From a virus: DNA of 64,000 bases. The stretch lies in IMG/VR virus record IMGVR_UViG_3300005253_000144, positions 38,175 to 102,174 of that record. The stretch is one strand, 5' to 3'. Numbering within the stretch: position 1 is the stretch's first letter; every line of letters begins with the position of its first letter. Positions 56,376-64,000 of the stretch are shown here, piece after piece. The position numbers were made by a program, and so were the translations under genes. The notes beneath the pieces are model-generated. The model worked only from the letters and a program-made list of their open reading frames with translations, searched no databases and had not been told where the DNA came from.

Positions 56376-56864
56376 ATGACCATAATTAAACCGCTCAAAT
56401 CTTGGGATACTCGGGTCCCGATTTCTAAAAGCCAAGAAGATATTCGAAATCTATTGGCAAGATTCGGAGCAACAAAAATAGCTTTTGAAGAGGATCTTCA
56501 AAATGGAACACAAATTTTAAGATTTGAATATCCGATGAAAGAAAAAATGAGTGTGCCTGTTCAATTTAAAATAGAGGTAAAGGGTGTTTTTGATTGGCTG
56601 GAAGAAAATGGCCGATCCTCCTGGAATAACGATTATCTTTGGAAGCAATCAAAAAAAGTAGCCTGGAGACATATATTCGATTGGACCAAGTCGAACATCA
56701 ACCTTGTCGAGTTTGGATTGATTCCCTTTGAGAATATGTTCCTGAGCTACTTCTCGCATGTCCTCCCCGACGGGAGCTACAGAAGCTTGGGAGAGTTCAT
56801 TCTGCCCAAGCTCCATTCGGGGGAACTGTTCAGGAAACTACTGCATCAAGGAGAGGACAAATGA
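56376..56864 (+). CDS. Hypothetical protein
   Basis: 162 aa. IIKPLKSWDTRVPISKSQEDI and LLARFGATKIAFEED form a family start seen in several phages, followed by a beta region and a C-terminal helix (LGEFILPKLHSGELFRKLL). Function unknown. Overlaps the next gene by 4 bases. Confidence 0.55.
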   Translation: MTIIKPLKSWDTRVPISKSQEDIRNLLARFGATKIAFEEDLQNGTQILRFEYPMKEKMSVPVQFKIEVKGVFDWLEENGRSSWNNDYLWKQSKKVAWRHIFDWTKSNINLVEFGLIPFENMFLSYFSHVLPDGSYRSLGEFILPKLHSGELFRKLLHQGEDK

Positions 56865-58138
56865 TGAGGGAAACCTCCCTGCCTTCGGGCCATACAATGA
56901 AACTCAAATTATCTGAAATTATATTCGATGCAGAAGTCTATCCAAGAATAGAAAAAGACGATGAGAAAATTAATTTATACCGCCAAGCTATTGATTTATT
57001 ACCTCCGATTATCATCTCAAAAAATAAAAAACTTATAGATGGCTACCATCGGCTAATTGTCTATCGGCTTGAACAGAAAAAAGAAATAGAAGCTAAAGTT
57101 TTAGATATTACCGAAGACCAGGATATTTATTTAGAAGCGCTAAAAAGGAATTCATCTCATGGCATGCAATTAAACTTGGCAGAGAAAAAGAGAGCCGCCA
57201 TTGCCCTTTATGAGAAATACAAATTCACAGAAGCAGAAATTGCCGAGATTCTATCGGTTACCCAAAAATCTATATCTAACTATATTGCAGACCTAATAAA
57301 AATAAAAAAGGAAGAAAGAGCCAGGATGATTTTAGACCTCTATCTTAAATGTTATCCAGAACATGAGATAGGAATTTTACTTAAAAAAGCAGGTCATGGC
57401 AATTTAGAAAGAAGGCAAATCCATAATATAATTGAAGATAGCGAGATTTTTAGTAAATTTACTAAAATTGCCATCACTTCGCCTCAGCACTCTAACTCCT
57501 GGAAGCAATTCAATTTAGATAAAAGCCAGATAAAATTTAAAGGTCAGCTGCCAAAAGAGTTGGTCCAGAATATTATTTATTACTACTCCGAGCCGAGGGA
57601 TATTGTTATTGATCCAATGGCGGGAAGCGGAATAACCGGAGTTGTCTGCAAAGAAATGGGGAGAAGACACAAGCTTTATGACATAGATCCCATCCATGAA
57701 GAGATCGAACAGAATGATATATTAAAAGGGGTCCCAAAGTTAAAGGTTAATAAATTAGCCGATTTAATCTTTTTTGATCCCTGGTATTTTTCCCTATTAA
57801 AAAATGATTATCCGCCTTCAAAATTCACAGAAAGCTACGATAGCTTTTTAGATTCAATAAAAAAAGCCACTAATAATTGCTTACCAGTTTTAAAAAAGGG
57901 CGGGAGATTGGTTCTGTTGATGAAACCTATGAGAGAAAAACTTTATGAAGGCCGATGGTTGCCGAGTTCCAGGGATAGTTCAATCCTAATTGAAAAAAAT
58001 GGATTTGAGTTGATTCAAGAGATTTCAGCGCCTTTGAGTTTTCATGAAACCTTTTCTCCTCATCAAGTAAAAGAAGCAGAAGAGAGAAAAGTTTTATTAA
58101 ATATCGTTAACCATATTTTGGTGTTCAAGAGAATGTAA
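56861..58138 (+). CDS. ParB-like domain fused to a DNA methyltransferase
   Basis: 425 aa. Residues ~15-100 are a ParB-type domain (PPIIISKNKKLIDGYHRL, then ALKRNSSHGMQLN). About 105-150 is a helix-turn-helix (EAEIAEILSVTQKSISNYI). The C-terminal half is a methyltransferase with VIDPMAGSGITGVV (motif I) and IFFDPWYF (a DPWY motif IV). The motif I before IV order is unlike the other enzymes here. Probably a site-guided modification enzyme. GGAGAGG precedes ATG. Confidence 0.85.
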   Translation: MMRETSLPSGHTMKLKLSEIIFDAEVYPRIEKDDEKINLYRQAIDLLPPIIISKNKKLIDGYHRLIVYRLEQKKEIEAKVLDITEDQDIYLEALKRNSSHGMQLNLAEKKRAAIALYEKYKFTEAEIAEILSVTQKSISNYIADLIKIKKEERARMILDLYLKCYPEHEIGILLKKAGHGNLERRQIHNIIEDSEIFSKFTKIAITSPQHSNSWKQFNLDKSQIKFKGQLPKELVQNIIYYYSEPRDIVIDPMAGSGITGVVCKEMGRRHKLYDIDPIHEEIEQNDILKGVPKLKVNKLADLIFFDPWYFSLLKNDYPPSKFTESYDSFLDSIKKATNNCLPVLKKGGRLVLLMKPMREKLYEGRWLPSSRDSSILIEKNGFELIQEISAPLSFHETFSPHQVKEAEERKVLLNIVNHILVFKRM

Positions 58139-58720
58139 ATGGGAGATAAGAAATACATTGAAGAAGAAGAGACCAGAAGATTAGGTTGGAATCCTTTAGA
58201 GCTAGAGGATATTTTATGCACAAAAGTTAAGCCTCATAAAGATCATATCCTAGAAAAAAACAATAGATTAGATAAATGTACAATTGACCTGAGATTGAAA
58301 GATCGAAAAACTGGAGAAATTATCGCAAGAATCGATTTAGAGTCAAGGACAAATGAATTGTCTAAGCCATATTTTAAGACTATTCATGTGCCAAAATTTG
58401 ATTGGAAAGGTTTCAGAAACCAACATTTTCTTAGAAGAAGTAATAAAATTTTATACTACGTAAAACATCCCAATAATTCTTTTCATTTATCTTGGTCGGT
58501 AAATGAAAAATTGGGCTATCTAATGATAGCCAAGGACATTCTTTCTAGCCCTGTAGTGAAAGTAATAGATAGAACTGGAAGATACGGAAGAAAAATACAA
58601 GATATTTTTTGTTACGATGTTCCTAAAGCTAAGGCTCGTGAAATAAATGTAAAAGACGGCGGTAAGGGTTTAATCGAGCTAATAATTAGCTGGGTTAAGG
58701 CTATGGGGATAAATTTTTAA
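58139..58720 (+). CDS. Hypothetical protein following the ParB-methyltransferase
   Basis: 193 aa, starting directly after the previous stop. TIDLRLKDRKTGEIIARIDLES, KTIHVPKFDWKGF and KILYYVKHPNNSFH look like a nuclease- or ligase-like beta core, but no certain catalytic set. Its adjacency suggests partnership with the methyltransferase, possibly as a cognate endonuclease; this is inference. Confidence 0.5.
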   Translation: MGDKKYIEEEETRRLGWNPLELEDILCTKVKPHKDHILEKNNRLDKCTIDLRLKDRKTGEIIARIDLESRTNELSKPYFKTIHVPKFDWKGFRNQHFLRRSNKILYYVKHPNNSFHLSWSVNEKLGYLMIAKDILSSPVVKVIDRTGRYGRKIQDIFCYDVPKAKAREINVKDGGKGLIELIISWVKAMGINF

Positions 58721-58771
58721 ATGCCCGAAGGACGCATACATAAAAAGCACATATCGGAAAGGATAAATTAA

Positions 58772-59653
58772 TTGAAAAAAAGAACAGGAGACGATTGGTT
58801 CCCATTCTGGATCGACAAGTGGCTTTTAGGGTCCACGAGAGACGAGTTGACAATCGAACAGTGTGCGGTATGGGTGGACTTCCTCGCTTTGAGTTACAAA
58901 GACGAAGGCTACATAAGAGCCAACGAGGGAATCCCATATCCAATCAAAAGGCTTTCCGGGCTTTTGAATAGGCCGATAAAACTTATACAACAGACAATTG
59001 ACCGGTGTCTGGAACCTAAGATAAACAAACTGAGGCTTGAATCTGATGGCACTCTTTACGTTATTTCGCACCCGGAATATGAGCTTTCAAAGCGCCATAA
59101 AAGAAGGCTCATGGAAGATGATGTCCGCCAAAAAGGACACGATGACCGACAAAAGGACACTAAGAGAAGAAGAGAGAAGAGTAGAATAGATAAGAATAGA
59201 GAAGATAAAGAAATCCTCAATCTTCTTTCCAAGGTTAAAAATTATCCGCTCAATAAAGAAAAGGACTTAGAGTTTATTAAAGAGTTGAAGGTTGAATTTC
59301 CCGATGTCGATATCTTGGAGAAGGTTAAGCAAATCTGTGCAAACTGGCTTGATAGGCCATTATTGAAAAAATCCAGACCTCGAGTCCAGATTAGGCGATG
59401 GGTTTCAAACGAACAAAAGTGGCAACAGGAGGGAGACAAAGAAAGGAAGGTCGGCAGACTCTATGCAAAAGAACCGCAATTCCTGTCCATGGAACTATTG
59501 AATAACGTCTATCGGATAATCAATGGAAAAGGAGGAGACAAGGGGAAATTTTATATCAAGGCAAAATTAGCCTTTCCTAAGATTAAGACAAAATGGCAAC
59601 AATCCGACAAGAAGCCGGAGACGTTCATTAGGCTCGTAGAGAGTGTGCAATGA
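58772..59653 (+). CDS. Replisome-organizer-like replication protein
   Basis: 293 aa from TTG 58772 (AAAGGA upstream). WFPFWIDKWLLGSTRDELT, WVDFLALSYKDEGYIRAN and RLSGLLNRPIKLI match the N-terminal winged-helix domain of phage replication initiators (DnaD-like/replisome organizer). A charged linker (KRRREKSRIDKNRED) leads to a helical C-terminal domain. It probably binds the phage origin and recruits the helicase loader, perhaps the protein at 59931. Confidence 0.75.
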   Translation: MKKRTGDDWFPFWIDKWLLGSTRDELTIEQCAVWVDFLALSYKDEGYIRANEGIPYPIKRLSGLLNRPIKLIQQTIDRCLEPKINKLRLESDGTLYVISHPEYELSKRHKRRLMEDDVRQKGHDDRQKDTKRRREKSRIDKNREDKEILNLLSKVKNYPLNKEKDLEFIKELKVEFPDVDILEKVKQICANWLDRPLLKKSRPRVQIRRWVSNEQKWQQEGDKERKVGRLYAKEPQFLSMELLNNVYRIINGKGGDKGKFYIKAKLAFPKIKTKWQQSDKKPETFIRLVESVQ

Positions 59654-59934
59654 GGACAATTTACAAATACCCGATTCCGATCGAAGGTGCATTCGAGATT
59701 GAGTTGCCAACGGGGGCGATGATTCTGTCTTTCCAGAGCCAGAATGGGGTGCCTTGCATATGGGCGATGGTTGATACGGGGTTTGTCGAGGAAGAGAGAA
59801 GTTTCAGGCTATTTGGGACAGGGCATCCGATCGGGAATATTCCGAAAGGTGTCAGTCTCCATTACATCGGCACGATGCAGCAGAGCCAAATCCCTCCGCT
59901 TGTATGGCATCTGTTCGAGGAGGCGAAGAAGTGA
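59650..59934 (+). CDS. DUF7352-like small phage protein
   Basis: 94 aa. YKYPIPIEGAFEIELPTGA, ILSFQSQNGVPCIWAMVD, FGTGHPI and LHYIGTM ... PLVWHLFE are the family blocks. Function unknown; often next to replication genes. Overlaps both neighbours by 4 bases. Confidence 0.7.
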   Translation: MRTIYKYPIPIEGAFEIELPTGAMILSFQSQNGVPCIWAMVDTGFVEEERSFRLFGTGHPIGNIPKGVSLHYIGTMQQSQIPPLVWHLFEEAKK

Positions 59935-60344
59935 ACTTCGCAGACAGGGTGGACTTCTCGAAGAAGATGATAGAGGTAGCTACGGTCGTCGGCCGGGCGA
60001 TAGATGATGTCGAGATAAGCGCCTATTTCACTCGCTTAGCCGAATATCCGCTGGACTTGGTATGCAAAGCATTTGATAGAGCATTAGACGATCGTGACCA
60101 TGAGGATATATATTTGGCGACACTGATTCCCACCGATAATGAAATCCAGAAGGCGATATCGGCGATCCTCGCGGAGGAGGGAGGCCCGGACGCGACAATC
60201 GGATGCGAGAAATGCAAGGGGACGGGTTTCATTATGGGAGAACGCAAGAACGGTTCAGTTGTCGCCGGGCGCTGCGAATGCCTCCTGGCGACCATTGAAA
60301 TGAGGAAAAAATACAGTCCGAAGGACAAAAAAAAGGAGGGATAA
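59931..60344 (+). CDS. Small zinc-motif protein, helicase-loader candidate
   Basis: 137 aa from GTG 59931 (GTGA overlap). The first ~85 residues are helical (FADRVDFSKKMIEVATVVG ... DLVCKAFDRALDDR), like phage helicase loaders/inhibitors. CEKCKGTGF ... GRCECL is a Cys cluster. Inference from position after the replication initiator. Confidence 0.55.
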   Translation: MNFADRVDFSKKMIEVATVVGRAIDDVEISAYFTRLAEYPLDLVCKAFDRALDDRDHEDIYLATLIPTDNEIQKAISAILAEEGGPDATIGCEKCKGTGFIMGERKNGSVVAGRCECLLATIEMRKKYSPKDKKKEG

Positions 60345-60617
60345 ATGATCGTATACGCTGTCGTAGGCTGGATGGTGTTCGCCATTGTGCTTTTGTTTCT
60401 CATAGCTGTTTTTCTGGTGTCAAAAGCGAAGATAAAAAACCTGGAAAAATGCAATCGCGAACTCATAGACGAGAAATCCAAACTCTCTGATCAGGTCCAG
60501 ATTAAAAGCATGGCTGTGAATCGTTTGACCAAGGAGGTCAAGAGATTGGAGAAAGAGAATACCGGATGCAATACTGATCTAGAGATATCTAAACCAATGA
60601 CATTGCATAATGAATAA
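60345..60617 (+). CDS. Single-pass membrane protein with coiled coil (Rz-like layout)
   Basis: 90 aa. Transmembrane segment ~5-27 (AVVGWMVFAIVLLFLIAVFLV) followed by a coiled coil (KNLEKCNRELIDEKSKLSD). The layout resembles i-spanins but also other small phage membrane proteins. Starts right after the previous stop. Confidence 0.55.
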   Translation: MIVYAVVGWMVFAIVLLFLIAVFLVSKAKIKNLEKCNRELIDEKSKLSDQVQIKSMAVNRLTKEVKRLEKENTGCNTDLEISKPMTLHNE

Positions 60618-61425
60618 GCAAATAATAAAGAATGACAAGCTACTAAACGAACTCGAGCCTTATTGCATCCTGAAGGGGTACAGGGGAAGCATAGCCCACA
60701 ACACTTACGAGGAAAATGTGACCCATGACGACAAGGATGTGATGGGGATTTTCGTCCCTCACGAAGATGTTCTTTTCGGTTTGGAAAAGATGGAGACGAT
60801 TGAGAGGATGGTCGAGGAGAAGCTAAGCCAGAAGAGAACGGTTACCTGGGACATCATTTATTATTCCCTCCCCAAGTATCTGAATTTGGTTTTGAAGCAG
60901 AACCCGAATGTGCTTAGCATACTTTGGCTTTCGGAGAAACACTACATTAAAAAAAGTTCGTTGGGAGATAAACTCGTCAAGAATCGGCATAAGCTGATAT
61001 CGAAGGAGTGCTACAAGTCATTCACCGGCTACGCTTACGGGCAATTGCACCGCATGACCCATATGGCTCCTACCGGGAAACTCGGGGCAAAGCGCAAAGA
61101 GCTAGTGGAGAGGTTCGGGTTCGATGTGAAAAATGCAAGTCATCTGATAAGGCTCCTGAAGATGGGAGTGGAAGTCCTGACAACGGGAGAACTGCTTGTG
61201 GAGAGGCCGGACAACAATATGCTTTTGGAGATAAAGCGGGGGGAGTGGGAGTTGCAGAGGGTTTTGGATTATGCGAACAGCCTGTTCAGGCTGGTGGATG
61301 AGGCCTTGATCAAGTCTCCCATGGCCAACAAAGTCGATTACCACTTTGCGAATGAGCTCTGCAAGTGGATAACGATAAATTTCTACAAAAACAATCCGCC
61401 CATTCCATTGGGCGAGGAACCATGA
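60610..61425 (+). CDS. RlaP-type nucleotidyltransferase, copy 2
   Basis: 271 aa. YRGSIAHNTY near 24-33 and DDKDVMGI at 40-47 are the active site. WDIIYYSL, QNPNVLSILWL, KSFTGYAYGQL, KLGAKRKELVERFGFD and LLKMGVEVLTTGEL follow in the same order as in copy 1 (3668). The two are clear homologs but not recent duplicates. Role in RNA-end repair as for copy 1. Confidence 0.82.
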   Translation: MNKQIIKNDKLLNELEPYCILKGYRGSIAHNTYEENVTHDDKDVMGIFVPHEDVLFGLEKMETIERMVEEKLSQKRTVTWDIIYYSLPKYLNLVLKQNPNVLSILWLSEKHYIKKSSLGDKLVKNRHKLISKECYKSFTGYAYGQLHRMTHMAPTGKLGAKRKELVERFGFDVKNASHLIRLLKMGVEVLTTGELLVERPDNNMLLEIKRGEWELQRVLDYANSLFRLVDEALIKSPMANKVDYHFANELCKWITINFYKNNPPIPLGEEP

Positions 61426-61452
61426 CAAGGGAGAGAGTATATAAGCAGGATT

Positions 61453-61788
61453 ATGTCAACTAAATGGGAAAAATTAGAACCGCTAAAAGGCAGAATTAGT
61501 GGCTGTTTGCATTGTGGTTATACAGAAGGTAAGGCTTCAATGAAAACTAAAGTCATTGCAGGTTTCGGAGAAGCAATAATAAAAAAAGATTCGGAGTTCA
61601 TTTACCAAGCCCTATATGACTTGGAGTGGAAAGATGCTTTCACCCTTCAAAAGTTTGAAAATAGGGCAAGAAAAGACCCTAACCATGATTGGCGATTTGA
61701 GCTAATTCTTCCATTAAGAGAAGCAGAATATCAAAGGCAAGGTGATAATAATTGGGTCTTGGTAAAAGTCGGAGAAGGCTTCGCCTAA
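61453..61788 (+). CDS. Hypothetical protein
   Basis: 111 aa. CLHCGYTEGK at the start, then MKTKVIAGFGEAIIKKDSEF and LREAEYQRQGDNNWVLVKVG. Could be a small metal-binding protein. Not recognised. Confidence 0.5.
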   Translation: MSTKWEKLEPLKGRISGCLHCGYTEGKASMKTKVIAGFGEAIIKKDSEFIYQALYDLEWKDAFTLQKFENRARKDPNHDWRFELILPLREAEYQRQGDNNWVLVKVGEGFA

Positions 61789-61817
61789 CGTTCATGAGAA
61801 AATTTATGTAAAATAAA

Positions 61818-62546
61818 ATGCAAAAATCAAACATTGAATGGACTGATTACACTTGGAATCCCATTAAGGGAATATGTCCTGTCGGTTGTTGGTATTGTTA
61901 TGCAAGGCGAATGTATCAGAGGTTTGGATGGAACCCTGAAATAAGGCTTGATGGGGAATTATTTGGGTCATGCCAAGATGCCTTTGCTCCAAATATTAAT
62001 GTATATAAAAAGCTTGAACGCATAAAGGCAGGAAGTAAAATATTTATCTGTTCTACGTTTGAATTATTTCATCCTCATGTTCCCAAAGAATGGAAAGATG
62101 CAATATTTCAGGCAATCAAAGACAATCCCCAGCACACCTTCCAAATCCTAACCAAACTCCCCCAGAACATAGACAGAGAGATGCCTGATAATGTGTGGTT
62201 AGGGGTGACGATAACTGGAGATGATGATCAATGGAGTAAGGCATTTAATCTTTATTCGAAACTGCCCAAAATAAAATTCATCTCGTTTGAGCCCCTATTC
62301 CAGCCGATAGAAATTATAGACGAACTCTGGGTTTTTGATTGGATTATCACGGGGAGGGTTACAGGACAGGGAAAGAAACATCAACCAGAAAGGGCCTGGA
62401 TTCAAGAAATAGTGGATGAATGTAAAAATAGTGACACTCCCGTTTTCATCAAAAACAACCTCAAGCAGATTTGGGGTGAGCCTCTGATTCAGGAGTTTCC
62501 CAATATCGCCGAAGAAAGCATATATCAACAAAATATAAATTCATAG
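61818..62546 (+). CDS. DUF5131 (phage Gp37/Gp68) protein, copy 2
   Basis: 242 aa. SNIEWTDYTWNPIKGICPVG and CWYCYAR give a CxxxCxxC iron-sulfur motif (residues ~20-27). FEL-FHPHVP, FQILTKLPQ, NVWLGVTITGDDD, IKFISFEPLFQ and PVFIKNNLKQ complete the family. Radical-SAM-like, reaction unknown. Confidence 0.85.
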   Translation: MQKSNIEWTDYTWNPIKGICPVGCWYCYARRMYQRFGWNPEIRLDGELFGSCQDAFAPNINVYKKLERIKAGSKIFICSTFELFHPHVPKEWKDAIFQAIKDNPQHTFQILTKLPQNIDREMPDNVWLGVTITGDDDQWSKAFNLYSKLPKIKFISFEPLFQPIEIIDELWVFDWIITGRVTGQGKKHQPERAWIQEIVDECKNSDTPVFIKNNLKQIWGEPLIQEFPNIAEESIYQQNINS

Positions 62547-62558
62547 GAGGTAAAGATA

Positions 62559-62990
62559 ATGAATTATCAGAATGATGAGACAAAACGGATTAATCCCGCT
62601 CCGTGGGTGGTTTTGGGCATTATCGGTTTGGTGCTTTTAATCGCCTTGGGAATGTGGGGCTGTCCGAAGTACAATGTGTGGCAGAAAGAGCTTAGTGGAA
62701 AAGCTCAGTTAAAGGAAGCCGAGTGGAACCGTCAGATTACAATTACAGAAGCACAGGCCAAGGAAGAAGCCGCTAAGGCCTTGGCAGGAGCCGAAGTTGA
62801 AAGAGCAAAGGGCGTCGCTGAGGCAAACAAAATTATAGGCAAGAGCCTTAAAGATAATGAGGCTTATTTGCGGTATCTGTGGATTAACGGCCTGCACGAT
62901 GGAAGTTCAGAAGTTATTTATATTCCCACAGAAGCCAATTTACCCATTTTAGAATCGGTTCGCAAACTTCAATCCAAAGCGAAAAAGTAG
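62559..62990 (+). CDS. Membrane protein with SPFH-like helix
   Basis: 143 aa, strong SD AGGAGGT. One transmembrane segment (WVVLGIIGLVLLIALGMW) is followed by a long Ala/Glu/Lys helix (ITEAQAKEEAAKALAGAEVE) and YLRYLWINGL ... VIYIPTEANLPIL. This is the tail pattern of band-7/prohibitin proteins without the core SPFH domain; phages carry many such proteins. Role unknown. Confidence 0.65.
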   Translation: MNYQNDETKRINPAPWVVLGIIGLVLLIALGMWGCPKYNVWQKELSGKAQLKEAEWNRQITITEAQAKEEAAKALAGAEVERAKGVAEANKIIGKSLKDNEAYLRYLWINGLHDGSSEVIYIPTEANLPILESVRKLQSKAKK

Positions 62991-63149
62991 CGACATTTTT
63001 AAATATATAATGGACATTATTGTGAACAATAAGAATCTAAGTCATTGTAAATATTAAGAATAACATGGACAAAAAAAAGTACAAAGAAATATACAAAAAT
63101 TATTTAAAAAAAGCAAAGTAAAGGTAATTAAATTTTAGGAGAGGTAAAA
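62991..63149. other. A/T-rich intergenic stretch
   Basis: About 160 bases, over 75% A+T, with TTTTTAAATATATAA near 63000 and an 18-codon Lys-rich frame at 63065-63121 that is probably not a gene. A promoter could lie here but no good -35 is present. Confidence 0.4.
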
Positions 63150-63734
63150 ATGCTTAAAAAGAAAAAAGAAAGTCATGTTGCATTCCTTTTAGACCAAACT
63201 GGCTCGATGGAGTCATGTAAAGGGGATACGATAGGAGGCTTCAACAATTTTCTCAAGGAACAGAAGGAAAAGAAAGGAGATTCATTGAAGTTTTCTCTCA
63301 CGCTTTTTAACTCTGCAAAGGTGGAAAAGCGTTATGTAGGAGTCGACATTAAGAAAGTGAAAAAGCTCGATGATAAGAATTATATTCCCTTATATCTCAC
63401 TCCTTTGTGGGATGCAGTCGGGAATACGATTCAGGAGTTCCCCAGAGATAAAGATATGTTCTTTATTATTCTCACCGATGGCTATGAAAATTTCTCCAAA
63501 GAGTTTAAGGCAAATGCAGTAAAAAGGCTAATTACTGATAAGGAAAAGAACTTCGGCTGGAAATTCCTTTACCTCGGAGCTGACCTTGGAAGTTTCCATG
63601 ATGCACAGAGCGTAGGAATCGGGCTACATTTCAAGGTAGATAAGTCGAACATGAGGCAAACTTATGCCTGTGTTTCCCAGTCCGTTTCAGGCTATCGTGA
63701 TACAGGCGATATAAAATACGGAGATAAAAAATAG
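63150..63734 (+). CDS. von Willebrand A domain protein
   Basis: 194 aa, SD AGGAG. MIDAS residues: DQTGSME at 15-21 (DxTxS variant), T in PLYLTPLWDAVG and D in ILTDGYENF. A stand-alone vWA domain used for metal-dependent protein contacts. Phages carry such proteins with unknown function. No MoxR ATPase is seen within the window. Confidence 0.8.
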   Translation: MLKKKKESHVAFLLDQTGSMESCKGDTIGGFNNFLKEQKEKKGDSLKFSLTLFNSAKVEKRYVGVDIKKVKKLDDKNYIPLYLTPLWDAVGNTIQEFPRDKDMFFIILTDGYENFSKEFKANAVKRLITDKEKNFGWKFLYLGADLGSFHDAQSVGIGLHFKVDKSNMRQTYACVSQSVSGYRDTGDIKYGDKK

Positions 63735-63773
63735 CGTCGGATAACTAACGATTATGTAAATAAGGAGCCATAA

Positions 63774-64000
63774 ATGTGGAAGGATAAAGATGAATATATA
63801 ATTAGGTGTGAATGTGGTGATTTAAGTCATCCTGTCCACCTGTGTTTTTGGGCAGAAAGATACCCGAAGGCAGAGAAAAAATTCAAGAGAAAATATATAG
63901 ACTTAGACATTTATCTAGAAATTGAGAATGTTGGATTTTGGCAAAGAATAAAAAACGCCTTTTTATACATTTGGAAACAACGGAAATTCTGGCATTATGG
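63774..64000 (+). CDS. Hypothetical protein, cut by the window end
   Basis: At least 75 codons from ATG 63774 (AAGGAG upstream). RCECGDLSHPVHLCFW at 11-26 is a compact Cys/His cluster of a kind seen in phage proteins; then a Lys-rich stretch and a Trp-rich helix (VGFWQRIKNAFLYIW). The C-terminus is outside. Confidence 0.6.
   Translation, partial: MWKDKDEYIIRCECGDLSHPVHLCFWAERYPKAEKKFKRKYIDLDIYLEIENVGFWQRIKNAFLYIWKQRKFWHY

Noticed and set aside
58139-58720. Firm call of a restriction endonuclease
   Set aside because: A DLES-type acidic segment exists, but a full PD-(D/E)XK set cannot be pointed to.
1-64000. CRISPR array
   Set aside because: No set of short direct repeats with regular spacers was found; the repeats present are coding or inverted.

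Overview
The window is best read as part of a tailed bacteriophage genome, probably an environmental metagenome contig. It has a large terminase next to a zinc-ribbon small-terminase candidate, a lysis set (lytic transglycosylase, holin-like protein, GH25 lysozyme), a lipoprotein, HNH homing endonucleases, six DNA methyltransferases, tRNAs, a sliding-clamp-like protein and many short overlapping ORFs. Promoters are bacterial (TTGACA, 17 bp, TATAAT), so the host is a bacterium. The Pro/Thr/Glu-rich linker of the lipoprotein resembles Chloroflexota lipoproteins, but that is only a hint. Apart from the terminase and the first codons of a probable portal gene, no virion structural genes are present.

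Layout. 0-2.5 kb (minus): packaging. 2.6-5.6 kb (plus): two nuclease-like proteins, an RNA-repair nucleotidyltransferase (RlaP type) and a DNA-binding protein. 5.7-9.4 kb (minus): lipoprotein and lysis genes. 9.47-10.0 kb (minus): an independent RNA unit with promoter, tRNA-like gene carrying a D-loop insertion, structured RNA and terminator. 10-32.9 kb (minus): methyltransferases, a ClpP-like protease, many small hypotheticals, an ASCH-type protein, a SPOUT RNA methyltransferase, three tandem secreted paralogs, an ATP-dependent RNA ligase, the RtcB RNA ligase, a HerA-like ATPase and a radical SAM protein. 32.9-35.4 kb (minus): tRNA-Asn, tRNA-Met, tRNA-Pro, a long block of structured non-coding DNA and a circularly permuted tRNA gene whose 3' half precedes its 5' half. 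35.4-44.5 kb (minus): one long operon of about 28 small, mostly overlapping genes. 44.7-53.9 kb (plus): SprT-like peptidase, Rossmann methyltransferase, sliding-clamp-like protein, DUF5131 protein and a C5 cytosine methyltransferase with a long overprinted ORF. 53.9-64 kb (plus): a block of different sequence character with two more methyltransferases (one fused to a ParB-like domain), radical SAM, replisome-organizer protein, a second RlaP, a second DUF5131, a membrane protein and a vWA protein.

How the parts fit. The most coherent theme is RNA repair and processing: RtcB, an Rnl-type RNA ligase, two RlaP nucleotidyltransferases, a SPOUT methyltransferase, ordinary tRNAs, a tRNA-like gene with an insertion and a permuted tRNA that can only mature by joining RNA ends. 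A working hypothesis is that the phage both carries tRNAs that need cutting and sealing and repairs tRNAs broken by host anticodon nucleases. A second theme is DNA modification without an obvious partner restriction enzyme, consistent with anti-restriction. Five promoters share a TATAGC core (TATAGCG in four of them) in the -10/-35 spacer, which suggests common control. The change of character and the second copies of two families after 53.93 kb leave open a recombination or assembly junction there.
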